In this document: positions 53,014 to 61,979 of the stretch, one piece after another
How the letters are laid out: every line of letters begins with the position of its first letter
How positions within the stretch are numbered: the stretch's first letter is position 1
Assembly: GCF_030816935.1 (NCBI RefSeq)
Contig: NZ_JAUSYO010000001.1
Span: forward strand, 620,001-684,000
DNA length: 64,000 nucleotides
Source of the DNA: Arthrobacter sp. B3I9
GTDB taxonomy: Bacteria; Actinomycetota; Actinomycetes; Actinomycetales; Micrococcaceae
Direction of reading: 5' to 3'
The notes under the pieces: model-generated
Told to the model about the DNA's origin: nothing
The model's database searches: none
What the model saw: only the letters and a program-made list of their open reading frames with translations
Program-made: the position numbers and the translations under genes

Positions 53014-53955
53014 ATGGACGAACGCGCACCGCACCTATCAAGCCCTTATCAGGGCCGCCACTTCCGCCGCGCCCGCCGCTTTCCTGGCATCCGGGCCTCC
53101 CTGCTGGCGCTGGGCGCCGCGGTCCTGGCGGTGGCGGTCGCCGCAGGCGTCCACTCTGCCGCCGAAGCCCGCCCGGCAAGGGGCCCGGTACCGGCCGCTG
53201 CGGCCGCCGCGGCTGCGACCAAGGGAACACCCGGCCCGGCGGCGTTGAACGGAACTGCGTCCGGCGGCGTTGACGCCCAGCTGGACGCGGAGATCAAGCG
53301 CATTATCGATGACAACGGCGACTACCAAATCGGCGTCGCGCTCCTTGACCTCTCGGGTGGGCCGGTCCACGGATACGGCGTTGAGGACCCATTCGTAGCC
53401 GCCAGCACGGCGAAGGTCTTGGCGGCGGAGGCGTACTACAGTCTGGTCGAATCGGGCGAGGCCTCCCTGGACGATCCCATGGGGGACTACACGGCGGGGT
53501 TTCAGCTCAAGGAGATGATCCAGCAAAGCGACAACGACTCCTGGTCGCTGATCATGGATGCCGTGGGCCACGCGGCGTTGGCGGACTATGCGGCCTCGAT
53601 GGGCGTGGACTATGACCCCGAGTCGAACGCCCTGACCCCCGCGGGGATGGCCCGGATCCTGGCCGGCCTGTATACCGGGGAGCTGCTGGACGCGCAGGAC
53701 ACCGCCGAGCTCTTGTCCTACATGCAGGACACCAACTACGAGGCGCTCATCCCGGCCGCGGTTCCGGCCGGTGTCACCGTCTTCCAGAAGTACGGCCTGC
53801 TCGGCGGGGAACTGCACGACGCGGCGATCCTCGAGAAGGACGGGACCGCGTATGCCTTTGTCGTCTTCACCAAGGGCGACGACCTGGCCTCGGTGCCGGC
53901 ACGCACTGAAGTCATCCACCAGCTCACGGAGGCCGTGACAGACGCCTTGTTCTAG
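53014..53955 (+). CDS. Secreted serine hydrolase, class A beta-lactamase-like
   Basis: A 313-residue exported protein with a long basic N-terminus before one hydrophobic signal/anchor helix (about residues 27-50), an Ala-rich linker and a penicilloyl-serine transferase fold: the SxxK motif STAK (about residue 131), SDN in QQSDNDSW (about 170) and KYG near residue 260 in place of KTG. The Glu-x-x-x-Asn motif typical of true class A beta-lactamases is not evident, so a peptidase or esterase role in the cell wall is more likely than antibiotic resistance. Confidence 0.82.
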   Translation: MDERAPHLSSPYQGRHFRRARRFPGIRASLLALGAAVLAVAVAAGVHSAAEARPARGPVPAAAAAAAATKGTPGPAALNGTASGGVDAQLDAEIKRIIDDNGDYQIGVALLDLSGGPVHGYGVEDPFVAASTAKVLAAEAYYSLVESGEASLDDPMGDYTAGFQLKEMIQQSDNDSWSLIMDAVGHAALADYAASMGVDYDPESNALTPAGMARILAGLYTGELLDAQDTAELLSYMQDTNYEALIPAAVPAGVTVFQKYGLLGGELHDAAILEKDGTAYAFVVFTKGDDLASVPARTEVIHQLTEAVTDALF

Positions 53956-54031
53956 GCCACTCGGGACGCGTCACCGGTAAGGCTCTGCCCGTGGAGTTGC
54001 CTGCCCAGTAGCGGCGGCTGCCGGCCCATGG

Positions 54032-55156
54032 TCAGTTTCGGGATCCAAAGTAGCGGCTGGTGGCGGTCGGCATGGTGGACTTATGATGCTTCACGCGTTC
54101 CTCAAGAACACGGGTCGCCAGCCATCCCGAAGGGAGCGAAGAACAGGCGAAGCGCAGCCACCGGGCGTCCCCGTAGGCTATGAACCGGTCCGGGCTCACC
54201 TGCAACTGTTCGGCGACGGCCATCACCTCCGTGTGGGCCTTGAGGTATCGCGACGGCGTCAAGTTGTTGCGACGCAGGCGCCGCTCCAGATGGAAATCCA
54301 GGTATGCGAGGTCACGCGCCGCCTCTGCCTGGGCTGCATCGTCGAAGTCAAGCAGCCCGAAAGGGGATCCGTCGTCGGCGCTGGCGATGATCTGCCGGTC
54401 ATGCAGGTCTCCATGGGACCACACCAGCGGGTCCGGTGCCGTCCCAAGCAAGTTCGTGGTCACCTGCTCTGCCATGGCCACCAGGATGTCGCGTCGGGTG
54501 GACAGTGCCGGAACCTTTTCTGAATGCTGGAGCCAACGTTTCACCCAACGGGCCGCGGACTTGGCTTCCACCTCCGGTGAATGGACCGGCAGCGCGCTTA
54601 GAACGGTTTGTCTGCTCGGGTCAGACGTCGAGCTCAGCTGGGCGACCCACGCGCGGGACCACTTTTCCCAGACGGCGGCGAACTCTTTGTCCCCGATCGT
54701 GGTGTAGTCCTCGCCGATTTCGCCCAGCGTCCGTCCGGGGAGTGCGCTGAGAACGAGGGTGTCCGGGGAGCTCTGGATCACCTCGGGTGCCGTAAAGGCG
54801 CCGGTGTCCAGCAGGATGTCCATCTGGGCGCAGCGCGCAGCGGGGATGACGGCGCTGCCTGGCCGGAAGATCTTGATGTAACGGCCTTCGGCCCTGATGA
54901 TCGCCCGCGTGTGGGGCCAATGGGAGATGATTTCTCCGAGCTGCCTTTCCGTCCGAAGGGCCGGCAGCTCCGGGTCATCCTCGGGCAGGAGCTCAAAGTG
55001 GCCTTGGTTCAGCTGGGCTCCCCGGACGCCCGGCCATCCTGCGGTTTGGACCTCCAGCAGGTATTTTCCGGGTTGTCTGTCGCGCCACGCTTTGTGGACG
55101 CGCCACGCGGTGCCAGCGTCGTCGGTGTAATTCCAAAGCGGCAGGTGTCCGGTCAT
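54032..55156 (-). CDS. APH/maltokinase-like phosphotransferase, copy 2
   Basis: A 374-residue kinase-fold protein. The catalytic loop is HGDLHDRQI (about residue 245) and the metal motif LLDFDDA (about 264). Gln replaces the usual Asn of aminoglycoside kinases (HGDxxxxN), as in maltokinases (HGDLHxGQ), so a sugar substrate is more likely than an antibiotic. It is a tandem paralogue of the gene just upstream; the stop of that gene lies inside this gene's ribosome binding site (GGAGCTGATCGC before ATG 55156). Last gene of a six-gene operon with three glycosyltransferases and an ABC exporter. Confidence 0.85.
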   Translation of the reverse strand: MTGHLPLWNYTDDAGTAWRVHKAWRDRQPGKYLLEVQTAGWPGVRGAQLNQGHFELLPEDDPELPALRTERQLGEIISHWPHTRAIIRAEGRYIKIFRPGSAVIPAARCAQMDILLDTGAFTAPEVIQSSPDTLVLSALPGRTLGEIGEDYTTIGDKEFAAVWEKWSRAWVAQLSSTSDPSRQTVLSALPVHSPEVEAKSAARWVKRWLQHSEKVPALSTRRDILVAMAEQVTTNLLGTAPDPLVWSHGDLHDRQIIASADDGSPFGLLDFDDAAQAEAARDLAYLDFHLERRLRRNNLTPSRYLKAHTEVMAVAEQLQVSPDRFIAYGDARWLRFACSSLPSGWLATRVLEERVKHHKSTMPTATSRYFGSRN

Positions 55157-55160
55157 GCGA

Positions 55161-56291
55161 TCAGCTCCAAAAACCGGCTGGCTGGCTGCCCGTCAGATTC
55201 GAGGATCCAAAGGGCTGTGGGCGTTGTGCTCGCTCCTCGAGAACGCCGGTTGCCAGGGTTGAGCGCGCGGGGAGCGAGGAACATGCCAGTCGGATCCAGC
55301 TGGCGTCGGAATAGGCGTCGAACCGTCCCTGGCTGACCTGCAGCTGTTCTGCAGCCCGCATCACCGCGGTGTGGGCCACGGCGTAACGCTCCGGGGTCAG
55401 GGTGCTCTGCCGCAGGCGCAGTTCCAAGTGGACGTCCAAGTTGGCCAGATCACGCGCAGCCTCGCCCTGGGCCGCGTCGTCAAAGTCAAGCAGGCCAAAC
55501 GGCGGCCCTCCGTCGCGGACGATGACCTGCATGTCGTGGAGATCCCCGTGGTTCCACACCATCGGGTCCGGCGCAGCCTGGAGCAGGTTCGTTATTATGC
55601 GGTCTGCGCTGGCGCGCAAGGCCTCCCGTTGGGACGCCAGTGCCGGTACACGCTCGGCGTGGTGGAGCCAACGCTTCAGCCACCTGGCCACGACAGCGAC
55701 TTCCTCCTCCGGTGAATGGACCGGAAGGGTGCTGAGGACCTTGCGCCGGGTTGCGTCGGAGGCGGCGGTCAGTTGCGCCACCCACGCCCGGGACCATGCC
55801 GTCCACGTGGCGGCGAAGGCCTTTTCGTCGACAGTGCTGTGGTTTTCGCCAATTTCGCGCAACGTCGGTCCGGGGAGGGCCCGGAAGACCAGGGTGTCGG
55901 GGGAGTGGTGCAGGATCGCGGGCGCCGTGAAGGCGCCGGCGTCCAGCAGCAGGTCCATCTGGGCGCAGCGTTCCGCGGGGACGTCGGCGCTGCCAGGCTG
56001 GAAGACCTTGATGTAGCGGCCGTCCGCCCGGATGATGGCCCGCATATAAGGACGGTAAGCAATGACCTCCCCGTGCTCCCTTTCGGCCCGGAGGGCCGGC
56101 AGCTCCGGGTCGTCATCAGGTAGGAGCCTAAACCGACCGTGGCTGATCTGGGCTCCTCGGACCCCGGGCTGCCCGGGAGCGAGGACCTCCAGAACATAGT
56201 CCGAGGGTTTCTTGTCGTGCCAGGCACGGTGGACGTGCCACGCGATGCCGGCGTCATCGGTGTAAGTGGGAAGAGGCGGATGCCATCCCAT
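55161..56291 (-). CDS. APH/maltokinase-like phosphotransferase, copy 1
   Basis: A 376-residue paralogue of the next gene (YTDDAGIAWHVHRAWHDK, GRYIKVFQPGSADVPAERCAQMDLLLDAGAFTAP). The catalytic loop is HGDLHDMQV and the metal motif LLDFDDA, again with Gln in the usual Asn position. ATG 56291 is chosen because it has the same GGAGCTGATCGC-ATG context as the paralogue and aligns with its first residues; ATG 56324 is possible. It lies 81 bases after the ABC transporter stop. It probably phosphorylates a sugar or glycoside intermediate; the substrate is unknown. Confidence 0.85.
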   Translation of the reverse strand: MGWHPPLPTYTDDAGIAWHVHRAWHDKKPSDYVLEVLAPGQPGVRGAQISHGRFRLLPDDDPELPALRAEREHGEVIAYRPYMRAIIRADGRYIKVFQPGSADVPAERCAQMDLLLDAGAFTAPAILHHSPDTLVFRALPGPTLREIGENHSTVDEKAFAATWTAWSRAWVAQLTAASDATRRKVLSTLPVHSPEEEVAVVARWLKRWLHHAERVPALASQREALRASADRIITNLLQAAPDPMVWNHGDLHDMQVIVRDGGPPFGLLDFDDAAQGEAARDLANLDVHLELRLRQSTLTPERYAVAHTAVMRAAEQLQVSQGRFDAYSDASWIRLACSSLPARSTLATGVLEERAQRPQPFGSSNLTGSQPAGFWS

Positions 56292-56372
56292 GCGATCAGC
56301 TCCCAAGCTTGGCGGTTGTGCCATTGGGTGTCGGCCGGCCGGTCGTTAGCCGCAGGTCCCGCAGCACGCTGC

Positions 56373-58259
56373 TCATGTTGGCACCTCGAACAGCTCATCC
56401 GGTTGCTTGGCCCGCTGCCGTCGGACCCACCCGGAGAACCGCGAGCCGGGATCGGCCAGCAGTAACTGCGGCGGCCCGTCTTCGACAATCTCGCCGTCTT
56501 CGAGCCAGATCACCCGGTCGCATGACTGCGCAGAGTTGATGTCGTGGGTGATCGTTATAGAGGTGCGCCCCTCAGTGAGTTGATCGAGGGCGCTGAGCAC
56601 CGAATCGCGGGAGGCAGGGTCTAGGCCCGAGGTGGCCTCGTCCAGAATCACCACCGGTGCCTTCCGAAGCATGGCGCGGGCGACGGCCAGCCGCTGGCGC
56701 TGGCCCCCGGACAGGTCGTTGGCGGACTCGCCGAGGACTGTGTCGTAGCCTTCAGGCAGGGCACGGATGAAACTGTCGGCCTGGGCGAGGACGGCAACGG
56801 CCTCGATTTCCTCGTCGGTGGCGTCGAGACGGCCGAACCGGATGTTTTCCCGCACCGTGGTGCCGAACAGGACGGAATCCTGGAGCAGGATTGAGACGTG
56901 TGATCGGACCGAAGCGATCGTCACGTCCCGCAGGTCCTTGCCGCCGAGGCTGACGCTCCCCTTCCCTGGGTCCACCATCCGAAGGACCATGCTGGCCAAG
57001 GTCGATTTTCCGGCGCCCGAGGGCCCAAGCAAGGCGCAGTGCTGCCCCGCCGGTATGGTCAGGTTGATCCCCTTTAGCACGGTGGTTCCGTCGATGTGTC
57101 CGGCCCAGACGTCGTCAAAGACGATGTCCGGATGCGGGCAGTCCAGGGCAACGGCGTGGGGTGCTTCGGGCAGGTCGCTCTGGGCCTCTAGAAGGTCGGC
57201 TACCCGTTCTCCGGAGGCGGTCGCGCGGGCTACCCGGCTGGTGTAGCGGGCCACATCCTTCAGCGGCCTCATTCCGGTCTTGAGGTAGAAGAGGAAAACA
57301 ACGAGATCCCCAGGCGTCATTGCCTGCTGCATCACCCGCCACCCGCCGGCGGCCAGGACGGCCGCCGTCGCGATCCCTATCAGGACATCGGTTTTCCGCT
57401 GGAGGCTGGCGGCCAGCCGGAGTGCGACGACGCCGGAACCCAGGGCGGCCTGGTTGCTCTTGCGGAACCCGGAGCTGATGGTGTCTTCAAGCCCGTACGC
57501 CTGAACTTCCCGCATGGCTCCCAGGGTCTGTGCGGCGGTGGTTGCCAGGGCACTCTCTCCTTTGCGTGACTTGCGGGCCGCCGAGGTGATGGAGCCGGAG
57601 CTCTTACGGGACAGCAGGACGAAAATGCCGATGGCAAGGAGAGTCACGAGGGCGATCAAGGGATCGAGCCAGATCATAAGGAATGACATGGCAATCAGGG
57701 ACACGGTGTTGCCGATGAGAGGCAGTCCTGCGGTGACGGCTACTTCCTGCAGCCGCGATACGTCTCCCACCAGACGCTGTACCGTATCGCCCGTTGAGGC
57801 ATGGCTGTGGTGCCGCATGGACAGGCTCTGCACATGGCGGAAGGTCCGGGCGCGCAGCTCGGAGGAAATCCGGGTGCCCACGAGGGCAAACGAAATTGCC
57901 GAAAAATAGCCTGCGATGGCCCGGATAACACTGATGAGCACCACGGCGCCGGCGCAAAGAAGTAGGAGCTCGGGGCTCGCCTGCACACTGAACGGGGTCT
58001 TGCGCACGGTGGCCCCGAGTGAGTGTGAGACGGCATCGAGGACGACCTTCACGGGCCACGGCTCAAGAAGCCTGAGGAGAACTTCGGCGGCCATGGTGAT
58101 AAAGCCCCACGTGATGAGCGCCCTGTGCCCGTGCAGATGGGGACGGACACAACGCAAAGTCCGCCGCAGCGGTGATGGTGCTGCTGGCGTCTTGACCGGG
58201 GACCTTCGCCAGAAGGTCCGCCACCTCCGTCGCGGTGACTGCTGGGCTGGTGTGCTCAT
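56373..58259 (-). CDS. ABC exporter (fused permease and ATPase)
   Basis: A 628-residue half-transporter of the MsbA/lipid-multidrug exporter type. Six transmembrane helices (about 40-325) are followed by an ATPase domain: Walker A LLGPSGAGKST (about residue 420), Q-loop, signature DLSGGQRQRL (about 523), Walker B VVILDEATSGLDP and switch His in ITHDINS. It would act as a homodimer exporting a glycolipid or other glycosylated product made by the neighbouring glycosyltransferases. ATG 58259 overlaps the upstream GT4 stop by 4 bases. Confidence 0.92.
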   Translation of the reverse strand: MSTPAQQSPRRRWRTFWRRSPVKTPAAPSPLRRTLRCVRPHLHGHRALITWGFITMAAEVLLRLLEPWPVKVVLDAVSHSLGATVRKTPFSVQASPELLLLCAGAVVLISVIRAIAGYFSAISFALVGTRISSELRARTFRHVQSLSMRHHSHASTGDTVQRLVGDVSRLQEVAVTAGLPLIGNTVSLIAMSFLMIWLDPLIALVTLLAIGIFVLLSRKSSGSITSAARKSRKGESALATTAAQTLGAMREVQAYGLEDTISSGFRKSNQAALGSGVVALRLAASLQRKTDVLIGIATAAVLAAGGWRVMQQAMTPGDLVVFLFYLKTGMRPLKDVARYTSRVARATASGERVADLLEAQSDLPEAPHAVALDCPHPDIVFDDVWAGHIDGTTVLKGINLTIPAGQHCALLGPSGAGKSTLASMVLRMVDPGKGSVSLGGKDLRDVTIASVRSHVSILLQDSVLFGTTVRENIRFGRLDATDEEIEAVAVLAQADSFIRALPEGYDTVLGESANDLSGGQRQRLAVARAMLRKAPVVILDEATSGLDPASRDSVLSALDQLTEGRTSITITHDINSAQSCDRVIWLEDGEIVEDGPPQLLLADPGSRFSGWVRRQRAKQPDELFEVPT

Positions 58260-59434
58260 TGGGCGGCCAACCTCCGAACGGGTGGCAGTGAGTGGGTGAT
58301 GCGCGTGAGCACACCGTCCCAGCTGAAGCGCTGCACGGCTTCTGCCCGTGCCGCAGCCCCGAGCCGTTCCCGCAGGTCGGAATCCTGGGCGAGCCGGGCG
58401 AGGGCCTCAGCTACCGCGGCAGGCTCCCCGGGTGGCACGAGGAGGCCGGTACGCCCGTGCTCCAGGATGGAAGGGATCTGACCCACGGCGCTCGCGATGA
58501 TCGGTAGCGCTGCCGCCATGTATTCGTAGACCTTCAGCGGAGAGAAGTAATCGGCCTGTCCTTCGATCTCAGCCGGGTAGGGGGCAGCGGCGGCATCGGC
58601 GGCGTCCAGCAGCCCCGGCACGGAGTCGGGCGGCACGGCACCGGTGAATTCGGCCTCCACGCCGAGACCGACGGCGAGCAGTTCGAGGTCCTCCCGGACA
58701 GGGCCGTCACCGACCACGAGCACACGCCAGCAGCGTGCGGGGTCCGGTGTCTGGGCGTTGGCCAGAGCAACACCGTGCAGCAGCCCAGGCACACCGTGCC
58801 AGGGCTTGAGCGTGCCGACAAAGGCAACTGTAAGGCGGTCCGGGTTGCGCCTGCCGGGCCGGCGGGGCGTGATCCGGCGGACGTTGACGCCGTTGGGCAC
58901 CAACACCGTCCGGGCGGTTGGAACCCGCTCCCGCACCCAACGGACCACCGGTTCCGAGACGCAGGCGACGACGTCCGCCGTTCCGGCATTGCGCCGCAGT
59001 ACGGTTTCGGCTTTCCTTACGTCCACCAGCTGGCGGTACCGCTGCTGCTCCTCGATCAGCGGGGCGTTGACTTCGAGCACCGACGGGATATCCAGCACGG
59101 GGGCAAGAACAGACAGGGCCGGACTAAATAGCGAGTAGCGTTCGTACACTAGGCCGCAACCGCGATGGAGCACGTCGTCCACTAGGGCAAGTGCGGCGTC
59201 CTCGATGGCTTGTTCGCGGGCCGCCCCAACGGGGGTTGAGGTCGGTCGGACTTCCACGACGTCCAGATCAACCAGATCGGCAGGGATGTCGGTGCCGCGG
59301 TGGGTGCAGTAGACGGTAACGTCGGAGCCGGTGCCGCGCCACGCCCGGACGATCTCCTGGACATGGACCGAGGAGCCCTTGGTGCCGAAGACAGGCACTC
59401 CCGGGTCGGCGCAGAGATAGGCTACGCGCGTCAT
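58256..59434 (-). CDS. Family 4 glycosyltransferase (GT-B)
   Basis: A 392-residue retaining glycosyltransferase. VAYLCADPGVPVFGTKGSSVHVQEIVRAW gives the N-terminal acceptor lobe; the C-terminal donor lobe shows VLVPNGVNVRRITP, VAFVGTLKPWHGV, VVGDGPVRE and the EPFSPLKVYEYMAA-like E-x7-E segment (DYFSPLKVYEYMAAALPII). Its ATG overlaps the upstream GT4 stop by 4 bases, and its stop overlaps the ABC gene. Sugar specificity is not readable. Confidence 0.92.
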   Translation of the reverse strand: MTRVAYLCADPGVPVFGTKGSSVHVQEIVRAWRGTGSDVTVYCTHRGTDIPADLVDLDVVEVRPTSTPVGAAREQAIEDAALALVDDVLHRGCGLVYERYSLFSPALSVLAPVLDIPSVLEVNAPLIEEQQRYRQLVDVRKAETVLRRNAGTADVVACVSEPVVRWVRERVPTARTVLVPNGVNVRRITPRRPGRRNPDRLTVAFVGTLKPWHGVPGLLHGVALANAQTPDPARCWRVLVVGDGPVREDLELLAVGLGVEAEFTGAVPPDSVPGLLDAADAAAAPYPAEIEGQADYFSPLKVYEYMAAALPIIASAVGQIPSILEHGRTGLLVPPGEPAAVAEALARLAQDSDLRERLGAAARAEAVQRFSWDGVLTRITHSLPPVRRLAAQ

Positions 59435-60651
59435 GCGACTTGCCTCTCCGGGCGGGAGAGGGCGCGGAGCAGCCCGGCCTGGCGGCGGACGTCGTAGTCC
59501 TCCTCGACCAGTGCACGGGCGCTGCGGGCCAAGGCAGCCCGGTCCGTGCCGGGGGAAGCGAGCGTGTGGACAGCGCGGGCCAGCGCGTGGGGATTCCCCG
59601 GCCGGACCAGGACACCGGTGGAGCCGTTGCGGATGGCTTCTGGGATCCCGGTGACCGAGGTGCTGACGCAGGGGACTCCGGTGGCCATGGCTTCGAGCAG
59701 AACAGTGGGCATGCCGTCAGCGTTGCCGTCGGCGCCCACCACGCACGGGGCCACGAACACATCGGCCGAGTCGAGCAGTTCGTGGATCTGGTCCTGGGTC
59801 TGGGGCCCGAGCAGGCGGACGGTGTCCTGCAACCGAAGCTGCCGGATACTTGCCTCCAGCTCCTCGGCCAAAATGCCGGTGCCTGCGATGCGCAGCTCCA
59901 GCTTGATGCCCTCGTCCCGTAATTCGGCGGCAGCCGGCAGCAGATGCTGGAACCCTTTCTTTTCCACCAGCCGACCCACCGCGGCGAGGCGCAACGTCGT
60001 ATCGAGCGGTCGCGGGTCGCGGTACGGGAAGCGCTCCAGCTCCAGTCCGTTGCGGACCAAATGCAGCCGCGAGGTGGCGGCCGGGAAGCGGCGGCGAAGG
60101 TAGCGCAGGTTGAACCGGCTGATGGTCACGGCGTGGTGGGCCTGTTGGAGCTTCAGCTGGAGGTCATCGTCACGGACCGACTCGTGGAAGATATCCACGG
60201 CATGGGCAGTGAAGGAGAAGGGGATGCCTGTCATCGCCGAGGCAAGCCGTGCCACCGTAGTGGCGCCGGAGGCGAAGTGGACGTGCATGTGCCGAATGTT
60301 CCGGCCCTGAAGGACGGTGGCCAGATTAATGGCCTGGACGGCGTCGTCGGCTGTGGCGGCGGCGAGTTGGCTAAGATTCCGGCCAATGGCGGGCGTAAGT
60401 CCGGCCGCGACCGCGGTCTGCAGGCTCTCCCACAGGGCCACGGTCTTGATGGGCCGGTCGATGTAGGTCACCGGTGCCTGGACCCGGGCCAGTTCGGCGT
60501 GGAACCGGGCATCGGTGGTAGGCCGCAGGGAGAAGATCTCGATCCGGTCCCCGGCGGCTTCACGTGCCAGGATCTCGGAGACAATGAACGTCTCCGAGAA
60601 CCGCGGATACATCTTGAGGACGTACGCCGTCCCCGGTTCAGACGGCAACAC
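59431..60651 (-). CDS. Family 4 glycosyltransferase (GT-B)
   Basis: A 406-residue GT4 enzyme beginning VLPSEPGTAYVLKMYPRFSETFIVSEILARE, with HVHFASGATTVARLA, HAVDIF, TRSRLHLVRNGLELERFPYRDPRP, VGRLVEKKGFQHLLPAA, LRIAGTG and ADGMPTVLLEAMATG (E-x7-E). These resemble colanic-acid-type WcaL transferases. The start is uncertain: GTG 60651 has AAAGGAAG 8 bases ahead; TTG 60687 is the furthest in-frame option and would overlap the preceding gene by 50 bases. The stop overlaps the next GT4 by 4 bases. Confidence 0.9.
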   Translation of the reverse strand: MLPSEPGTAYVLKMYPRFSETFIVSEILAREAAGDRIEIFSLRPTTDARFHAELARVQAPVTYIDRPIKTVALWESLQTAVAAGLTPAIGRNLSQLAAATADDAVQAINLATVLQGRNIRHMHVHFASGATTVARLASAMTGIPFSFTAHAVDIFHESVRDDDLQLKLQQAHHAVTISRFNLRYLRRRFPAATSRLHLVRNGLELERFPYRDPRPLDTTLRLAAVGRLVEKKGFQHLLPAAAELRDEGIKLELRIAGTGILAEELEASIRQLRLQDTVRLLGPQTQDQIHELLDSADVFVAPCVVGADGNADGMPTVLLEAMATGVPCVSTSVTGIPEAIRNGSTGVLVRPGNPHALARAVHTLASPGTDRAALARSARALVEEDYDVRRQAGLLRALSRPERQVA

Positions 60652-61879
60652 GGGCGGCACTTCCTTTCGCAGCTGCAGGGACCTCAAGCGCGCTTACTGC
60701 CGCTTCGTCTGCGGCGATACCGGCAGCCACGGCAGGCCCAAGCAGCCCAGCTGCCAGCTGCGGTACGCGGATCAGCCCGTCCAGGACCGCCCGCCGGCGG
60801 TCCACGGTGGTGCCGCGCCGCGTGTCGAGCCACTCGGCTAGGATCTCCGGGGTCAGCGTGCTGATCTCGTGCTGTTCCAAATAGCCGGCCGTGGCGAGGG
60901 AGTTGGCCCGGATGCGCTGTTCAGCGCGCGACTCCGTGCGCGGGACTATGAGGGCGGGGACGCTGGTGCTCATGATCTCGCACACGGTGTTGTATCCCCC
61001 CATCGCCACTACGGCGGCCGCATGGCGGAGGTGGAAGACGACGTCGTCCAGTGCCGGAACTACCTTCACACCGGGGCGCGCGTGGCGAACGAGGTCCTCG
61101 TACTCCTTTGTGGGCATCTGGGGACCGGCTACGACGAGGTGGCCCAGCCCGGCCGGGAGCGGGGCCGCGACGGCGATGCGGGCCAGGGCATGGCCGTCCG
61201 AACCGCCGCCCACCGTGGTCATCACATACGGGCCGTCCATGCAGCTCGTACCGGAGACCGAAGGACGCCCGGCGGCGAGGTAGCCGGTGTAGCGGATGAG
61301 CTTGCGGAGTGAGAACGGGATCTCGCCGGACGCCACCGGGTCGTGGACGGCAGGGTCGCCGTAGACCCAGATCGCATCGAAAAGGGACTTGACCATCCGC
61401 GCTCCACCGAACCGGGCCCACTCGCTGAAGGCGGGGCCCGGGGCGTCCAAGACTTCACGCAGGCCCAGCACCACGCGCACGGGACCAGCGGCACGGGCAT
61501 GCCGCAGGGCGCCCTCCAGTTCCCGGTGGACGCCGGTGGCGTGGCGGTCCACAATCACCAGGTCGGGGCGGAAGCCAGCCAGCACTCCCTGTAACAGCCG
61601 CGAACGTAGGGACACGAGCTGGTCCATGGGCAGGCTGAGATTGCGTGGCAGGTAGCCCGCCGGGCTCTTCCCAATTCCGGGAAGCAACACCCAGTCCCAG
61701 CCTTCCGGTGCAGGGAAGCCGGGGGCGTGCGAGGTTCCGGTGATGAGGATACCGGTGACGGGGCGGCCGGTCAGCCCTGGGAGCTGGTTGGCGAGCGCGT
61801 GTGCCAGCACTAGATTCCGGCGCACGTGGCCCAGGCCCACTGAGTCGTGTGAGTAAAACACTATCCGCAGTGGCTCCAC
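60638..61879 (-). CDS. MurG-like predicted glycosyltransferase (COG4671)
   Basis: A 413-residue GT-B protein of the MurG-like, COG4671 type: IVFYSHDSVGLGHVRRNLVLAHALA at the N-terminus (GLGHxRR loop), DLVIVDRHATGVHREL, VMTTVGGGSDGHAL and the donor-site segment AAAVVAMGGYNTVCEIMSTSVPALIVPRTESRAEQRIRA. First gene of the six-gene operon. GTG 61879 has GGGAGG 7 bases ahead. The 100-base space upstream follows the histidine kinase gene and contains an AT-rich patch (ATTAATGATTCTTAAT) suited to a promoter. Confidence 0.88.
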   Translation of the reverse strand: MEPLRIVFYSHDSVGLGHVRRNLVLAHALANQLPGLTGRPVTGILITGTSHAPGFPAPEGWDWVLLPGIGKSPAGYLPRNLSLPMDQLVSLRSRLLQGVLAGFRPDLVIVDRHATGVHRELEGALRHARAAGPVRVVLGLREVLDAPGPAFSEWARFGGARMVKSLFDAIWVYGDPAVHDPVASGEIPFSLRKLIRYTGYLAAGRPSVSGTSCMDGPYVMTTVGGGSDGHALARIAVAAPLPAGLGHLVVAGPQMPTKEYEDLVRHARPGVKVVPALDDVVFHLRHAAAVVAMGGYNTVCEIMSTSVPALIVPRTESRAEQRIRANSLATAGYLEQHEISTLTPEILAEWLDTRRGTTVDRRRAVLDGLIRVPQLAAGLLGPAVAAGIAADEAAVSALEVPAAAKGSAARVAV

Positions 61880-61979
61880 GGTAATCCTCCCGGCTTTTCC
61901 TTAGCTACAGCTTGCGGCCGCAGCGTGAGGAACCGATGAGGAGAGGATTAATGATTCTTAATCAGCCGCCTGCGTGGGC

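Noticed and set aside
53014..53955. Serine hydrolase as an antibiotic-resistance beta-lactamase
   Set aside because: SxxK and SDN are present but KTG reads KYG and the deacylating Glu motif is not evident, so resistance cannot be claimed.
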